This document shows positions 32,436 through 41,978 of a stretch of 64,000 nt of DNA, piece by piece. This DNA comes from Dendrophyllia cribrosa (taxonomy: Eukaryota > Cnidaria > Anthozoa > Scleractinia > Dendrophylliidae), in the NCBI GenBank assembly GCA_024195265.1, contig JAJLRJ010000005.1, forward strand, positions 21,300,536-21,364,535. Reading direction: 5' to 3'. The translations under genes and the position numbers were made by a program. Positions within the stretch are counted from its first letter, which is position 1. Every line of letters starts with the position of its first letter. Under the pieces are notes generated by a model. It did not search any database. It worked only from the letters and a program-made list of their open reading frames with translations, and was not told the DNA's origin.

Positions 32436-33583
32436 TGTGACGACCCGCGCCACCACGCTGGGTCCCCTTGGTGCCCACCGAAAGCAAAAAAAGGAATACC
32501 ACGACCGACAGCATACACAATCCTTCCCCCAAACACACAATACGAAAGTAACGAAAAAAAAACCCTTTAAGTTTAATAACTAGACTTAAATTACTATAAT
32601 TACAAATCACTATTTTAACTTTAATCCTACTTTTAAAGTCCAACTAAATTAACGAATTCTAACAAAGTGAAATAACAAAGTTCCTTAAATGTAAACGGTA
32701 ATAAATAATTAAATAGTTTGTGAATAATAAAGTTCCTTAAATATAAACGGTAATAAATAATTAAATACTTTGTAAAATGTTCCTTAAACCTTGCTCTTTA
32801 AACCCTTGTAACTTGCCGATCAAATGTCCTTGTCTGTCTTTGCTTATCTTCAACTTGTTATCTCCAACTTGCTTACTCTACGACTCGACCACTTGCAACT
32901 CGCTCTACGTTAGCTTTACGTTTTCTCCACATTAACTTTACGTCCGCTCTACGTTGGCCCTTCGTCCTCTCCACGTTAACTTTACGTCCGCTCCTCGTTA
33001 ACTTTACGGCCTCTCCACGTTAACTTTGCGTCCTTTCCACGTTAACTTTACGGCCTCTCCACGTTAACTTTGCGTCCTTTCCACGTTAACTCCCTCTGGA
33101 AAAATGAGTTTTTTCCTTGGAACAATACAGGAAGCCCCTGCCAATGATTCTTGGCGGTGAACCGCGTGTTCTCTCTTCTCTCAACTTCTATCCTCCGTCC
33201 GATTTAACAAAACTTTCTACTCTTTCGACTTTCTTTTTTCCGAATAATCAAAAATTGTTTACACGTTACTTATATACTAAAAGCCTACACAAATTACAAT
33301 GACAATACTCCATACAGTCGTTTTACTAATACTGAATACAGACTAATTTAAAACAAAGGTAATTGTAAAGCAAATATTTTATAACGTAAGTTACGTAACG
33401 AAGATTATCTTATAACAATGAGGTTTAATAACATAGGTATAAACTTGCTAATTGCGACGAAAACAGCGAACAAACATAATAAATAGTGGTAAACTTGCTA
33501 ATTACAACGAAAACAGCGAATAGACATAATATATACATGGGAAAAGGAAAAAAAACTTAATGTAGTTGATTGTATACGTGACA
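32436..33583 (-). repeat. Inner gypsy 3' LTR
   Basis: 1148 bp. Contains a tandem array (32930-33090) of about 23 bp, cctctccacgttaactttac, also present with a different copy pattern in the other LTR. A handful of substitutions separate the two LTRs. Confidence 0.9.
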
Positions 33584-33593
33584 CCTCCCCCCT
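33584..33593 (-). promoter_or_regulatory. Polypurine tract, inner gypsy
   Basis: AGGGGGGAGG on the minus strand immediately before the 3' LTR (TGTCACG...). Confidence 0.85.
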
Positions 33594-33745
33594 AAAGATG
33601 TCTATTTTTGGGAGAATACGATACAAAAATAGCAATGGGCGAGTAGGGATGGTGCATTGCTAACTGACCACTACACTCTGCTGAGGGCATCCACGTTACA
33701 GTTTTTCTTACCACTTTTGTGTTCGATAATCATATCATATTCTTG

Positions 33746-35305
33746 TTATGTGATACTCCACCGTAGTAACTTCTTACTTTTATCTCGCACTTGGTTCAAC
33801 CAAACCAATGGATTATGGTCAGTCTGGAGTTTAAATGTCCTGCCAAAAAGATAATACCTAAACAATTCTACAGCCCAAACGATACCTAGACATTCTTTCT
33901 CTGTAGTAGATAACTTTTCTTCTCTAGACTGAAGCTTCCTGCTTGCATAAACAACAGGATGTTCCTCTCCGTTACTATCTTTCTGGCTTAAAATTGTCCC
34001 AAGGCCTCTATTTGAAGCATCGACCTGTAAAATGAATTCGTCATTCCAGTGGGGTGGTCGTAAAACAGGGGAACTTTGCATAGCACATTTTAAATCCTGA
34101 AATGCTGATTCATTGACTTCTGACCACTTAATTTTACTTGGATTCTTACCTCTTGTTAAGTCAGTTAGAACGGCAGCCCTCTGAGAAAAATTTGGAATAA
34201 ATTTTCTATAGTACCCAACGAGACCTAAAAAAGATCTTACCTGTTTCTTGGTCACAGGTCTGGGGTAGTTCCTGATGGCTTGAACCAAGGCTTTCCGTGG
34301 CTCAATACTGTCTCCACCAACACGATGACCGACAAAATCAACTGTTGACATTGCCATTTTGCATTTGGAAGGCCGTGCATTTAGATTACATTCTCGCAGA
34401 CGTTGCATAACCTGGCGAAGTTCAAACAAATGCTGCGGGAAGGAGGAGGGTGTGTCAACTTCGACATCATCTATAAAAGCATCTGCAAAGCTTAGTCCTT
34501 TCAGAACGATGTCCGACATCATTCGCTGAAACGTTGCTGGTGCTGTCTTCATACCGAACGGCATTACTAAAAACTCATATAACCCTTTAGCGGTAATAAA
34601 TGCAGATTTCTGAATTGTGGAAGCTTCTAGTGGAATCTGCCAATAGCCTTTCGTGAGATCAATTGTGGAGATGAAATTTGCGGCAGCCACTTTGTCGATC
34701 ATTCTGTCCATTGACGGTATAGGATATGCATCCATTTTGGTTACGCTATTGAGCTTCCTATAATCGACACAAAATCGAATTGTACCATCCGGTTTAGGCA
34801 CAATAACAACAGGGAACGCCCAGGGACTGGTAGAGGGACGGATTATCCCCATATCCAACATTCTCTCGATTTCTCTATTTACTTCTTCTTCAAGTTTTTG
34901 GGGTACCCGATAAGGAGAACAACGGATGGGTGTAGCGTTTCCTGTGTCGATCTGATGAGTAATAACACTTGTCAAGTTAGGACTCCCTGAAAACACATCT
35001 GCATATTCATGTAACAAATGCTCAAGTTGTTGCCTCTGAGAAACAGTTAACTCATCGGAAATTATGACATCTTTCCATGTCTCGTCATTTGGAAATAAAG
35101 GAACATTACTCTCATGTGGCAACGGCATTTCTGGTGATTCTGGCATAATTAAGGCAGCAATTTCATCTCTGCTTTGCCATTTGTTAAGCAAATTTATGTG
35201 ATATGTACGATGTTGTTTGTGTGACTTACGGGTGTCAAGTTCATAATTCAACCCATCGGCCAGTGCTTTGGTAACCATGTATGGACCTTGCCACTGCATC
35301 TCCAA
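33746..35305 (-). pseudogene. GMR1-like reverse transcriptase-RNase H
   Basis: About 519 codons. The frame opens with the end of the integrase GPY/F module (WQGPYMVTKALADGLNYELD), then a linker, RT motifs (GIIRPSTSPWAFPVVIVPK, FCVDYRKLN, STIDLTKGYWQIPL, MPFGMKTAPATFQ, the active site FIDDVEVD, FLGLVGYYRKFIPNF) and RNase H (LQVDASNRGLG, TEKECLGIV, LQTDHNPLVW), ending shortly after RNase H near the 3' LTR. The integrase frame must shift by one base near 35295 to reach this frame. Since the shift lies inside the GPY/F module, it is more likely a one-base indel than programmed frameshifting. Catalytic residues are intact. Confidence 0.85.
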
Positions 35306-37055
35306 GTTTACTACCAGGACTGGGTAGCAAAACTAAGGCCTTGTCCCCAACCTCCAATCGACGCTTAGAACTGTGGGTGTCGTATAAGCGCTTCTGCTTA
35401 CTTTGTACTTTTCTCATTTGGTCTTGAACAACTCGCTGCATCGTTGCGAGGCGTCTGCGAATCTCAAGAACATGACTTACTAGATTATTTTCAGACGGTT
35501 TTAGGTCTAGCCAAGTCTCCTTGATAACGGCGAGTGGTCCTCTAACCGTTCGACCATAGAGTAATTCAAAAGGGGAATATCCAGTTGATTCGGTTGGGAC
35601 CTCTCTGTAAGCAAAAAGCAAGTATGGGAGGTACTTGTCCCAATTTTTTACACATTCCTTTACAAACTTCCTGAGCATAAACTTAAGCGTGCCATTAAAG
35701 CGCTCGACCAATCCATTAGCTTCTGGATGGTAAATCGATGTTTTGATCTTAGTGATCCCCAGTTGTTCATACAACTGCGCCATGAGTTTACCTATAAAAT
35801 TAGATCCCTGGTCAAAAATTAATTCATCGGGAATACCGACCCTGCTGAAATACTGGATAAGGGCATCTGCGATTGTTTTGGAACTGACATTTCTCAGGGG
35901 TATAGCTTCTGGGTAACGTGTTGCGTAGTCAACAATTGTCAATATGTACTTGTAACCGGTTGTCGTCCGCGGTAACTCTCCCACAATGTCGATAGCAATC
36001 TTCCTGAATGGCTGAGTCTTAATTTCAACTGGTTTTAAAGGCGCCCAGTTGGACTTCATCTTCCTGGCCACTAACTGACACTGTGGACAGGTTGCACAGT
36101 ACTTATTAACATCAAAGCGAAGCTTGGGCCAAAAGAAGTGAGCAGCTATACGACTTAACGTTTTTGCAGTACCCATGTGACCCGACAGGGAAATAGTGTG
36201 ACCAACACGAAGTATTTCATTCCTATACGATTCTGGAACGACGATACGATCCACATACCTCACCCCATTGTGTGGATTTTCATAAAACCTGCGATGCATT
36301 AGCAATTCATTGTCAAAGAAATAACCATCTGATGTCTCGGGTGCTTTTCCAAATGCACCATTGCGTACCGTATTGAGAATCACATCTGATTTCTGGTCTA
36401 TAATTAATTGATTTCTGTTTCGATCAAGAATGTTAGCTGGAAAAAGATTCTCACCTGTACGATCTTCTGTGTCACTCAGGTCTGACTTCTCAAGAGCTTC
36501 TCCAAACTCTTCATCCCTTGAAAGATCCTCACCAGTAACGACGTCTGCATTACTCTCTGAGTTCATATCGCGGGATTCATCTAGCTTCTTGTTTTCGAAA
36601 AGAGTTTGCAAATCACCTTCCTGTACTGAACTGACATGTTTCGCCTCTTTCTTGGCTAAACTCTTAATTGCAAGCACGTTTTCTCTGTCTACCAACTCAT
36701 CTGCTCTCTTCTGGGCATCTTCCAATGCTTTCTGACGTCTTGTCAGTACAAAAGCGTCACCTTGCCCGGTGTTGACATCTGAAACATTTCTCTCCCATTG
36801 ATCTAGAACATTTTGCTTGGAAAGAGTTTGTCCGAATGACGATCTACCAAGCAAACAATCAACAGGTAATGTTTCCAGTACACCTACTAATTCCACATGC
36901 CTTCCCTGCTCACTTAAAATCTCCACGCTTGCTAGGGGTACTACGAGACGTTCTCCCGCCGCTGTTAATACCGTAATTTTGTCCCCAGTTAAGGAATCTC
37001 GGCTTACATACTTCTTATGAACAAGGGTCCTAGTACACCCAGAATCTACTATCAT
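35241..37055 (-). CDS. GMR1-like protease-integrase part of Pol
   Basis: 604 codons. It starts at an ATG that overlaps the gag TGA (ATGA). The aspartic protease motif is IVDSGCTRTLV at the very start. A charged linker follows (about residues 100-230). Integrase has an HHCC zinc motif (GHTISLSGHMGTAKT, then YCATCPQCQ), the DDE core (AIDIVGEL, IFDQGSNF, NGLVERFNGTL), and a C-terminal part whose GPY/F module is reached only after a one-base frame change. Integrase precedes RT, unlike most gypsy elements. Expression is probably by -1 frameshifting from gag or by reinitiation at the ATGA. Confidence 0.85.
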   Translation of the reverse strand: MIVDSGCTRTLVHKKYVSRDSLTGDKITVLTAAGERLVVPLASVEILSEQGRHVELVGVLETLPVDCLLGRSSFGQTLSKQNVLDQWERNVSDVNTGQGDAFVLTRRQKALEDAQKRADELVDRENVLAIKSLAKKEAKHVSSVQEGDLQTLFENKKLDESRDMNSESNADVVTGEDLSRDEEFGEALEKSDLSDTEDRTGENLFPANILDRNRNQLIIDQKSDVILNTVRNGAFGKAPETSDGYFFDNELLMHRRFYENPHNGVRYVDRIVVPESYRNEILRVGHTISLSGHMGTAKTLSRIAAHFFWPKLRFDVNKYCATCPQCQLVARKMKSNWAPLKPVEIKTQPFRKIAIDIVGELPRTTTGYKYILTIVDYATRYPEAIPLRNVSSKTIADALIQYFSRVGIPDELIFDQGSNFIGKLMAQLYEQLGITKIKTSIYHPEANGLVERFNGTLKFMLRKFVKECVKNWDKYLPYLLFAYREVPTESTGYSPFELLYGRTVRGPLAVIKETWLDLKPSENNLVSHVLEIRRRLATMQRVVQDQMRKVQSKQKRLYDTHSSKRRLEVGDKALVLLPSPGSKLGDAVARSIHGYQSTGRWVEL

Positions 37056-37067
37056 CTCTGCAAATTT
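37052..37067 (-). promoter_or_regulatory. Gag/Pol slippery heptamer and ATGA overlap
   Basis: In the gag frame the sequence reads GGA AAT TTG CAG AGA TGA. A AAT TTG fits the X XXY YYZ rule for -1 ribosomal frameshifting, and pol lies in the -1 frame. The gag stop also overlaps a pol ATG (ATGA), which would allow termination-reinitiation instead. Both readings are inference. Confidence 0.5.
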
Positions 37068-38353
37068 CCCGCCGATTTCCCTTTAACATTGCAAGCTGGG
37101 TACTCTGATTCCGACGCAAGAGGGGTCATACATAACAAATATCCCTGCGAGGGATTACTTCGGCCCCGGCCACAATTGAAGGACATGTGTCCTAATTTTC
37201 CACATTTATAACATTTAATTTCTCTTCCTGGATTCCTACTCCTAGGAGTGGGAGGAAATCTTGTTTGTGGAACTGGATTTTTCCTCTGGTTCGGTGCAAA
37301 CGGTAAATTCTCTGCTCTTTGATCTGTCTGTTTGTTGTCTTTAAACCCCTGGCTTTTAACATATGGTGCATACTTACCGCCCACAAGCGGTCCTTTTCTC
37401 GACTGAACATGTAAGTTAGCCAGATTGCCAAGCTCCTCAGCGGTTGTGGGTTTCTGCTCCTTTAGCCAAGCTCTCAGCTCTGGGCTTACCGCATCCAACA
37501 ATCTCTCAATCATTATCTGCTCCAGGATTTTTTCTGGGTCTCCTGTTGCGTTAGCAACTGCCATCCACCGATTCAGGTACCTTCTCGTCCCATTTCCCCA
37601 CTGAATGAATTCCTTATCTGGTTGTTTGTCTGATGTCCGAAACCTATATCTATAATGGTCAGCAGTTAACTGATAGGCTTTAATAATTATCGACTTGCTT
37701 TCATGGTAGTCCTGTGACACAGTATCTGGAATTTCCAAATAGATTGTTTTTGCCTTTTCAGTGAGTTTAGGTACCAGATTACCAACCCACTCATTCTCCG
37801 GTAAAGAATGCGCTCTTGCAGTCATTTCAAATATTCTAAAATAATCATCAATGTCTTCATTTTCTCTCATTTCCCTGATTTTCATTAATTTAGGTTTCCT
37901 AGTTCGAGACTCACTCACCTGGCGACGTTCTGCGTCCCTGACTTCAAACTCCTCTTTTTCACTTCTTAGTACCCTAAGCCTTTGCTCTTCTCTCATTGAA
38001 CGCTCCTCTTCCTCGTGGGCTTTCTGTCTTTCATACCCTCTTTTTTCCCTTTCTGCCTCCCTTTCTGCCTCGCGCTTTTCCCTTTCTGCCTCGCGCCTTT
38101 CTCTTTCTATTTCCCTTTGTAGTTCTAACAACTTTAACTGCTGCTCATAACTAGGATAAAGTAACTGCTCTTCCACTGCTTCTTTGGTTCCTTTGACAGG
38201 ACTCTCTCCACCTAACATTAACTTATCATGAGTCCTAAGTTTACTCGCCAATGTTTTAACCCCGTCCTTAGAAATATAAAGTATAGACCGTTTGGTAGCT
38301 TCGTCTCTCAAATCTTCTAATGACCATGTATTGTAGTCAACGTTGGTAGCCAT
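37052..38353 (-). CDS. GMR1-like Gag with SCAN-like capsid region
   Basis: 433 residues from the ATG at 38353-38351 (MATNVDYNTWSLED), about 60 nt after the primer site. A frame open further upstream runs into the LTR and is not expected to be translated. Order: an N-terminal helical domain; a long, highly charged coiled coil (REAEREKREAEREAEREKRG); a capsid-like helical region beginning RENEDIDDYFRIFEMTARAH that resembles the SCAN domain, itself known to derive from Gag of GMR1-like elements; a basic linker; and a CCHC zinc knuckle (CYKCGKLGHMSFNC). It forms the particle and packages element RNA. Intact, no stops. Confidence 0.85.
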   Translation of the reverse strand: MATNVDYNTWSLEDLRDEATKRSILYISKDGVKTLASKLRTHDKLMLGGESPVKGTKEAVEEQLLYPSYEQQLKLLELQREIERERREAEREKREAEREAEREKRGYERQKAHEEEERSMREEQRLRVLRSEKEEFEVRDAERRQVSESRTRKPKLMKIREMRENEDIDDYFRIFEMTARAHSLPENEWVGNLVPKLTEKAKTIYLEIPDTVSQDYHESKSIIIKAYQLTADHYRYRFRTSDKQPDKEFIQWGNGTRRYLNRWMAVANATGDPEKILEQIMIERLLDAVSPELRAWLKEQKPTTAEELGNLANLHVQSRKGPLVGGKYAPYVKSQGFKDNKQTDQRAENLPFAPNQRKNPVPQTRFPPTPRSRNPGREIKCYKCGKLGHMSFNCGRGRSNPSQGYLLCMTPLASESEYPACNVKGKSAGNLQR

Positions 38354-38413
38354 GGCAAAAGCTAACAATGTATTGTGTGATTGTGTCTGAACCGTGTATG
38401 CGGACACAAAAGG

Positions 38414-38432
38414 AATCCCACTCCTGACACCA
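38414..38432 (-). promoter_or_regulatory. Primer binding site, tRNA-Leu
   Basis: On the minus strand TGGTGTCAGGAGTGGGATT, complementary to the 3' end of animal tRNA-Leu(CAG) including CCA. It lies a few bases after the 5' LTR, as expected for priming minus-strand DNA. Confidence 0.85.
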
Positions 38433-38436
38433 AAAA

Positions 38437-40650
38437 TCTGACGACCCGCGCCACCACGCTGGGTCCCCTTGGTGCCCACCGAAAGCAAAAAAAGGAATAC
38501 CACGACCGACAGCATACACAATCCTTCCCCCAAACACACAATACGAAAGTAACGAAAAAAAAACCCTTTAAGTTTAATAACTAGACTTAAATTACTATAA
38601 TTACAAATCACTATTTACTTATGCGCATAGCGCGCATAAGGTAAGGTTCCGGCTTCGTTTTTCTTGTTATTATTTTTATTATTTTTATTTTTTGTCAAGA
38701 TTTTGCATGCAAATTTATGCACGCATATTTTAGTGACCGGGTCCTCGGGTCACCAACATTCTACAAAAATGGCTGCCGCGCTCGGCATGTGCTTGGTTTT
38801 TAAACCCGCAGTTTCGTGTCATCGGATTAATAACTCACATTTAAAATATTCAAAATGGAAAGAGAAAGCTTTAAGGAATACCCAAAGCCGCTATAGTGGA
38901 GAAAAAGGAGACCTTTTAGCAACTAATCTTGCTTCAAGGAAATTCATACGCTTTTATCAGTGTGGGGCGATCAAAACCGAAGAAGCAGAGTTTTAAAGAA
39001 TTTTCAAACAGACGAGGGACTTTACCGTAAAAGAAATTACAAATTTTGGTGAGAATTTATGTTGATATCAATTTGTGATTCACTTTTTCTTTGTGTTCTG
39101 GTTAGTTTTGGAGAAATATTTATAAAACATGTTAAAATTCAATCGTAATGACATCTGATATTATGTAAACAAAACAAGACTTAATTTTATACCTGTAGTT
39201 CTAACTTCACACGCGTCGCCTAATACGCAAAGATGTCTGTGTATGTTTTGCAATTTTCATTTCCAAATCAGTTTCTAGGGCAATTTCCGATACAACTGGT
39301 GTATTTTATTCGAAAATTAGTCATACTTTTAGTCTAGACCAAGTAAAAGTTTTTGTGCACGGTCGCGTAATTCTGTTATTGAGATTCACTAAAATTGAAA
39401 AAATGGCCCGGTCGTTTGCTGATTTCATTGCTTTTAAAAGTAGTCTTTTCAAATGTAACAGAAAGAAGTCACGGTTTGGGAAATAAAAGACGAGTGTGTA
39501 TTTGATCGGGAATCAATAAATTAAATATTCAAAGCGAGTACAGAAAACGTGTTTTAGCGTGTTCTTTAGTGTGTCACGCAAAATTCGTTGAGGGGGGAGG
39601 GATGCGTGACCCATTTAAAATAAACTGTATAACTTTCTTATGCAAGCGCATAAGTACAGGCTACCAGTGTAGCCTCTTGTTTAACTTTAATCCTACTTTT
39701 AAAGTCCAACTAAATTAACGAATTCTAACAAAGTGAAATAACAAAGTTCCTTAAATGTAAACGGTAATAAATAATTAAATAGTTTGTGAATAATAAAGTT
39801 CCTTAAATATAAACGGTAATAAATAATTAAATACTTTGTAAAATGTTCCTTAAACCTTGCTCTTTAAACCCTTGTAACTTGCCGATCAAATGTCCTTGTC
39901 TGTCTTTGCTTATCTTCAACTTGTTACCTCCAACTTGCTTACTCTACGACTTGACCACTTGCAACTCGCTCTACGTTAGCTTTACGTTTTGTCCACATTA
40001 ACTTTGCGTCCGCTCTACGTTGGCCCTTCGTCCTCTCCACGTTAACTTTACGTCCGCTCCTCGTTAACTTTACGGCCTCTCCACGTTAACTTTGCGGCCT
40101 CTCCACGTTAACTTTACGGCCTCTCCACGTTAACTTTGCGTCCTTTCCACATTAACTCCCTCTGGAAAAATGAGTTTTTTCCTTGGAACAATACAGGAAG
40201 CCCCTGCCAATGATTCTTGGCGGTGAACCGCGTGTTCTCTCTTCTCTCAACTTCTATCCTCCGTCCGATTTAACAAAACTTTCTACTCTTTCGACTTTCT
40301 TTTTTCCGAATAATCAAAAATTGTTTACACGTTACTTATATACTAAAAGCCTACACAAATTACAATGACAATACTCCATACAGTCGTTTTACTAATACTG
40401 AATACAGACTAATTTAAAACAAAGGTAATTGTAAAGCAAATATTTTATAACGTAAGTTACGTAACGAAGATTATCTTATAACAATGAGGTTTAATAACAT
40501 AGGTATAAACTTGCTAATTGCAACGAAAACAGCGAACAAACATAATAAATAGTGGTAAACTTGCTAATTACAACGAAAACAGCGAATAGACATAATATAT
40601 ACATGGGAAAAGGAAAAAAAGACTTAATGTAGTTGATTGTATACGTGACA
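38437..40650 (-). repeat. Inner gypsy 5' LTR (interrupted)
   Basis: Matches 32436-33583 on both sides of an insertion at 38617-39680. Its terminal dinucleotide next to the primer site reads TC instead of TG on the plus strand. Confidence 0.9.
38617..39680. mobile_element. Unclassified 1.07-kb insertion in one LTR
   Basis: Absent from the other LTR, so its limits are known to within 2 bp, with TT as a possible duplication. The left end is a hairpin, CTTATGCGC...GCGCATAAG (38618-38640). A related motif, TTATGCAAGCGCATAAG, and a second hairpin, AGGCTAC...GTAGCCT, lie near the right end. No transposase, and the one open frame (38664-38996) matches nothing I know. The ends do not fit TIR transposons, and neither a CTRR end nor an AT target supports a Helitron. 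Confidence 0.7.
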
Positions 40651-40655
40651 GATAG

Positions 40656-41878
40656 AGGGCGTGGCTGGTGTATAAGCTCGCAGGAAGCGGCGGTTACGTA
40701 GTGTGAGGCGCCCAGAGCCGTCCACCTTGACACGGTATTGGTCGTGGCCGGCTGATTCCACCACTACCCCTGACCGGTCCCATTTGGTGGGGTTCGGGCC
40801 TTGTTGATTCTGTAAGAAGACTCTCTCACCAAGGGACGGAGGGCGGAGGGGGCGTGAGTGGGCTTTCAGAGACTCTGTTGTGCGAGTGATGCGTGTGCGA
40901 AGGGCTTCCTCCTTTGCCTCCCATGCTTGACGCCAAAGGGGTCTGATGTGCGGGTTGGAGAACTTCTCAAGGCGGTTGACGAATGAGAGGGAGTCCGAAT
41001 ATGATTTGCGCGGGTGACAGGTTGCAGTCTGGGTCTGGGGTGTTGCGTAGCTGTAACATGGCACGCAAGAAACGATCATGGTCGAGGCTGCCTGTCGGGC
41101 CTGTATTGGACATCAGGAGGCGCTTGGCAGTTTTCACTGCGACTTCTGCTCTGCCATTAGACTGGGGGAAGCTGACGGAGGACACGCGATGTCGTACACC
41201 CCAGAGGCGTAGGAAGTCCTGGATGCTTTTAGCGGTGAACTCTGGGCCGCCGTCGCTTGAGATCTCCTCCGGGACTCCGAAGGTGGCAAAGAAGGTACGG
41301 AGATGGCGAATCACGCCGGCTGAACCTGCGAGGGTGGTCCCAGCTGGTGAACTTAGGACTTCCACCCAGCCAGAAAGGCGGTCACCTACGACCAGGTAAT
41401 GGCAGCCTCTGAAGTCGAAGAAGTCTGCGAAGACGGATTCAAATGGAGATAACGGTGGAGTTGATGGCAGAGGGGGGGTTGCAGCCTGTGAGGGTGCGTT
41501 TCTGTTGCAGTCTGCGCAGCCCTCCCGGATGTCGCGGATGTCCTTTGACATCCCTGGCCAGTAGACGATGGCGTGGGCTCGCTGTTCCATTGAAGAGGTC
41601 CCTTGATGGGCTGCGTGTAAACTCTGAAGGACTCGGGGCCATAGGGACGGGTGGACTACAACGCGGTCCTGGTAAAGAAGTACGCCCTCCTCTGCGTACA
41701 GAGACTCGAAGATGGGCCGAAGGCTTGTCAGGGTAGGGTCATCAACCAAAATCGGTTTTCCTTGCTCGATCGAGGTTAGGAGAGGGCCCAGGGAGGCGTC
41801 TGCAGCTGTCTCGGTTGCAAGGAGGGACCAGGGGATGGCGCCAAGCTCTTGGGTGTCGTTTCGGATAGTGTTTATCAA
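40656..41878 (-). pseudogene. Outer gypsy integrase (main part)
   Basis: The first frame (41878-40967) gives the HHCC zinc domain (LHAAHQG, then a second His, GCADCNRN), the DDE core (VFADFFDFRG, ISSDGGPEF, NGRAEVAV) and QLRNTPDPD...SPAQIIFGL. After a frame change near 41000 a second frame (41079-40656) gives the C-terminal domain (PPSLGERVFLQNQQG, VVESAGHDQYRVKVDGSGR). The protein continues in the detached tail at 32435-32071 beyond the inner element. Catalytic residues are present, but frameshift and insertion disable the gene. Confidence 0.8.
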
Positions 41879-41978
41879 TGCAGACTCTGCGATGTCGGGA
41901 AAGCTGGGTGATCCAAGAGAGACAGTGTTGTCTGTGTAGGATGGCGAAGGGTGTCTTGAGGCAGCATCGGCGGCGTGG

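Larger units (their letters stand above)
32436..40650 (-). mobile_element. GMR1-like gypsy (integrase before RT), inner element
   Basis: The LTRs are 32436-33583 (1148 bp) and 38437-40650, the latter enlarged by a 1.07-kb insertion. A perfect duplication GATAG flanks the element (32431-32435, 40651-40655), showing insertion into the outer gypsy. The minus-strand order is gag, protease, integrase, RT, RNase H. This Ty1/copia-like domain order in a gypsy-type element is the defining trait of GMR1-like elements known from fish and marine invertebrates. The primer site matches tRNA-Leu. Gag is intact and pol has one frame break, so the copy is young. Confidence 0.9.

Noticed and set aside
32228..32583. 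Plus-strand frames in the proline-rich tail region
   Set aside because: Antisense shadows of the outer integrase tail and inner LTR.
33117..33302. Identical 61-codon frames at 33117-33302 and 40183-40368
   Set aside because: Their identity is due to the LTR repeat; nothing suggests a protein.
35241..35305. Programmed frameshift between integrase and RT in the inner element
   Set aside because: The shift lies within the integrase GPY/F module, which would cut a conserved domain; a one-base indel is simpler.
38617..39680. Helitron
   Set aside because: A 3' hairpin is present, but no TC start, CTRR end or A-T target site.
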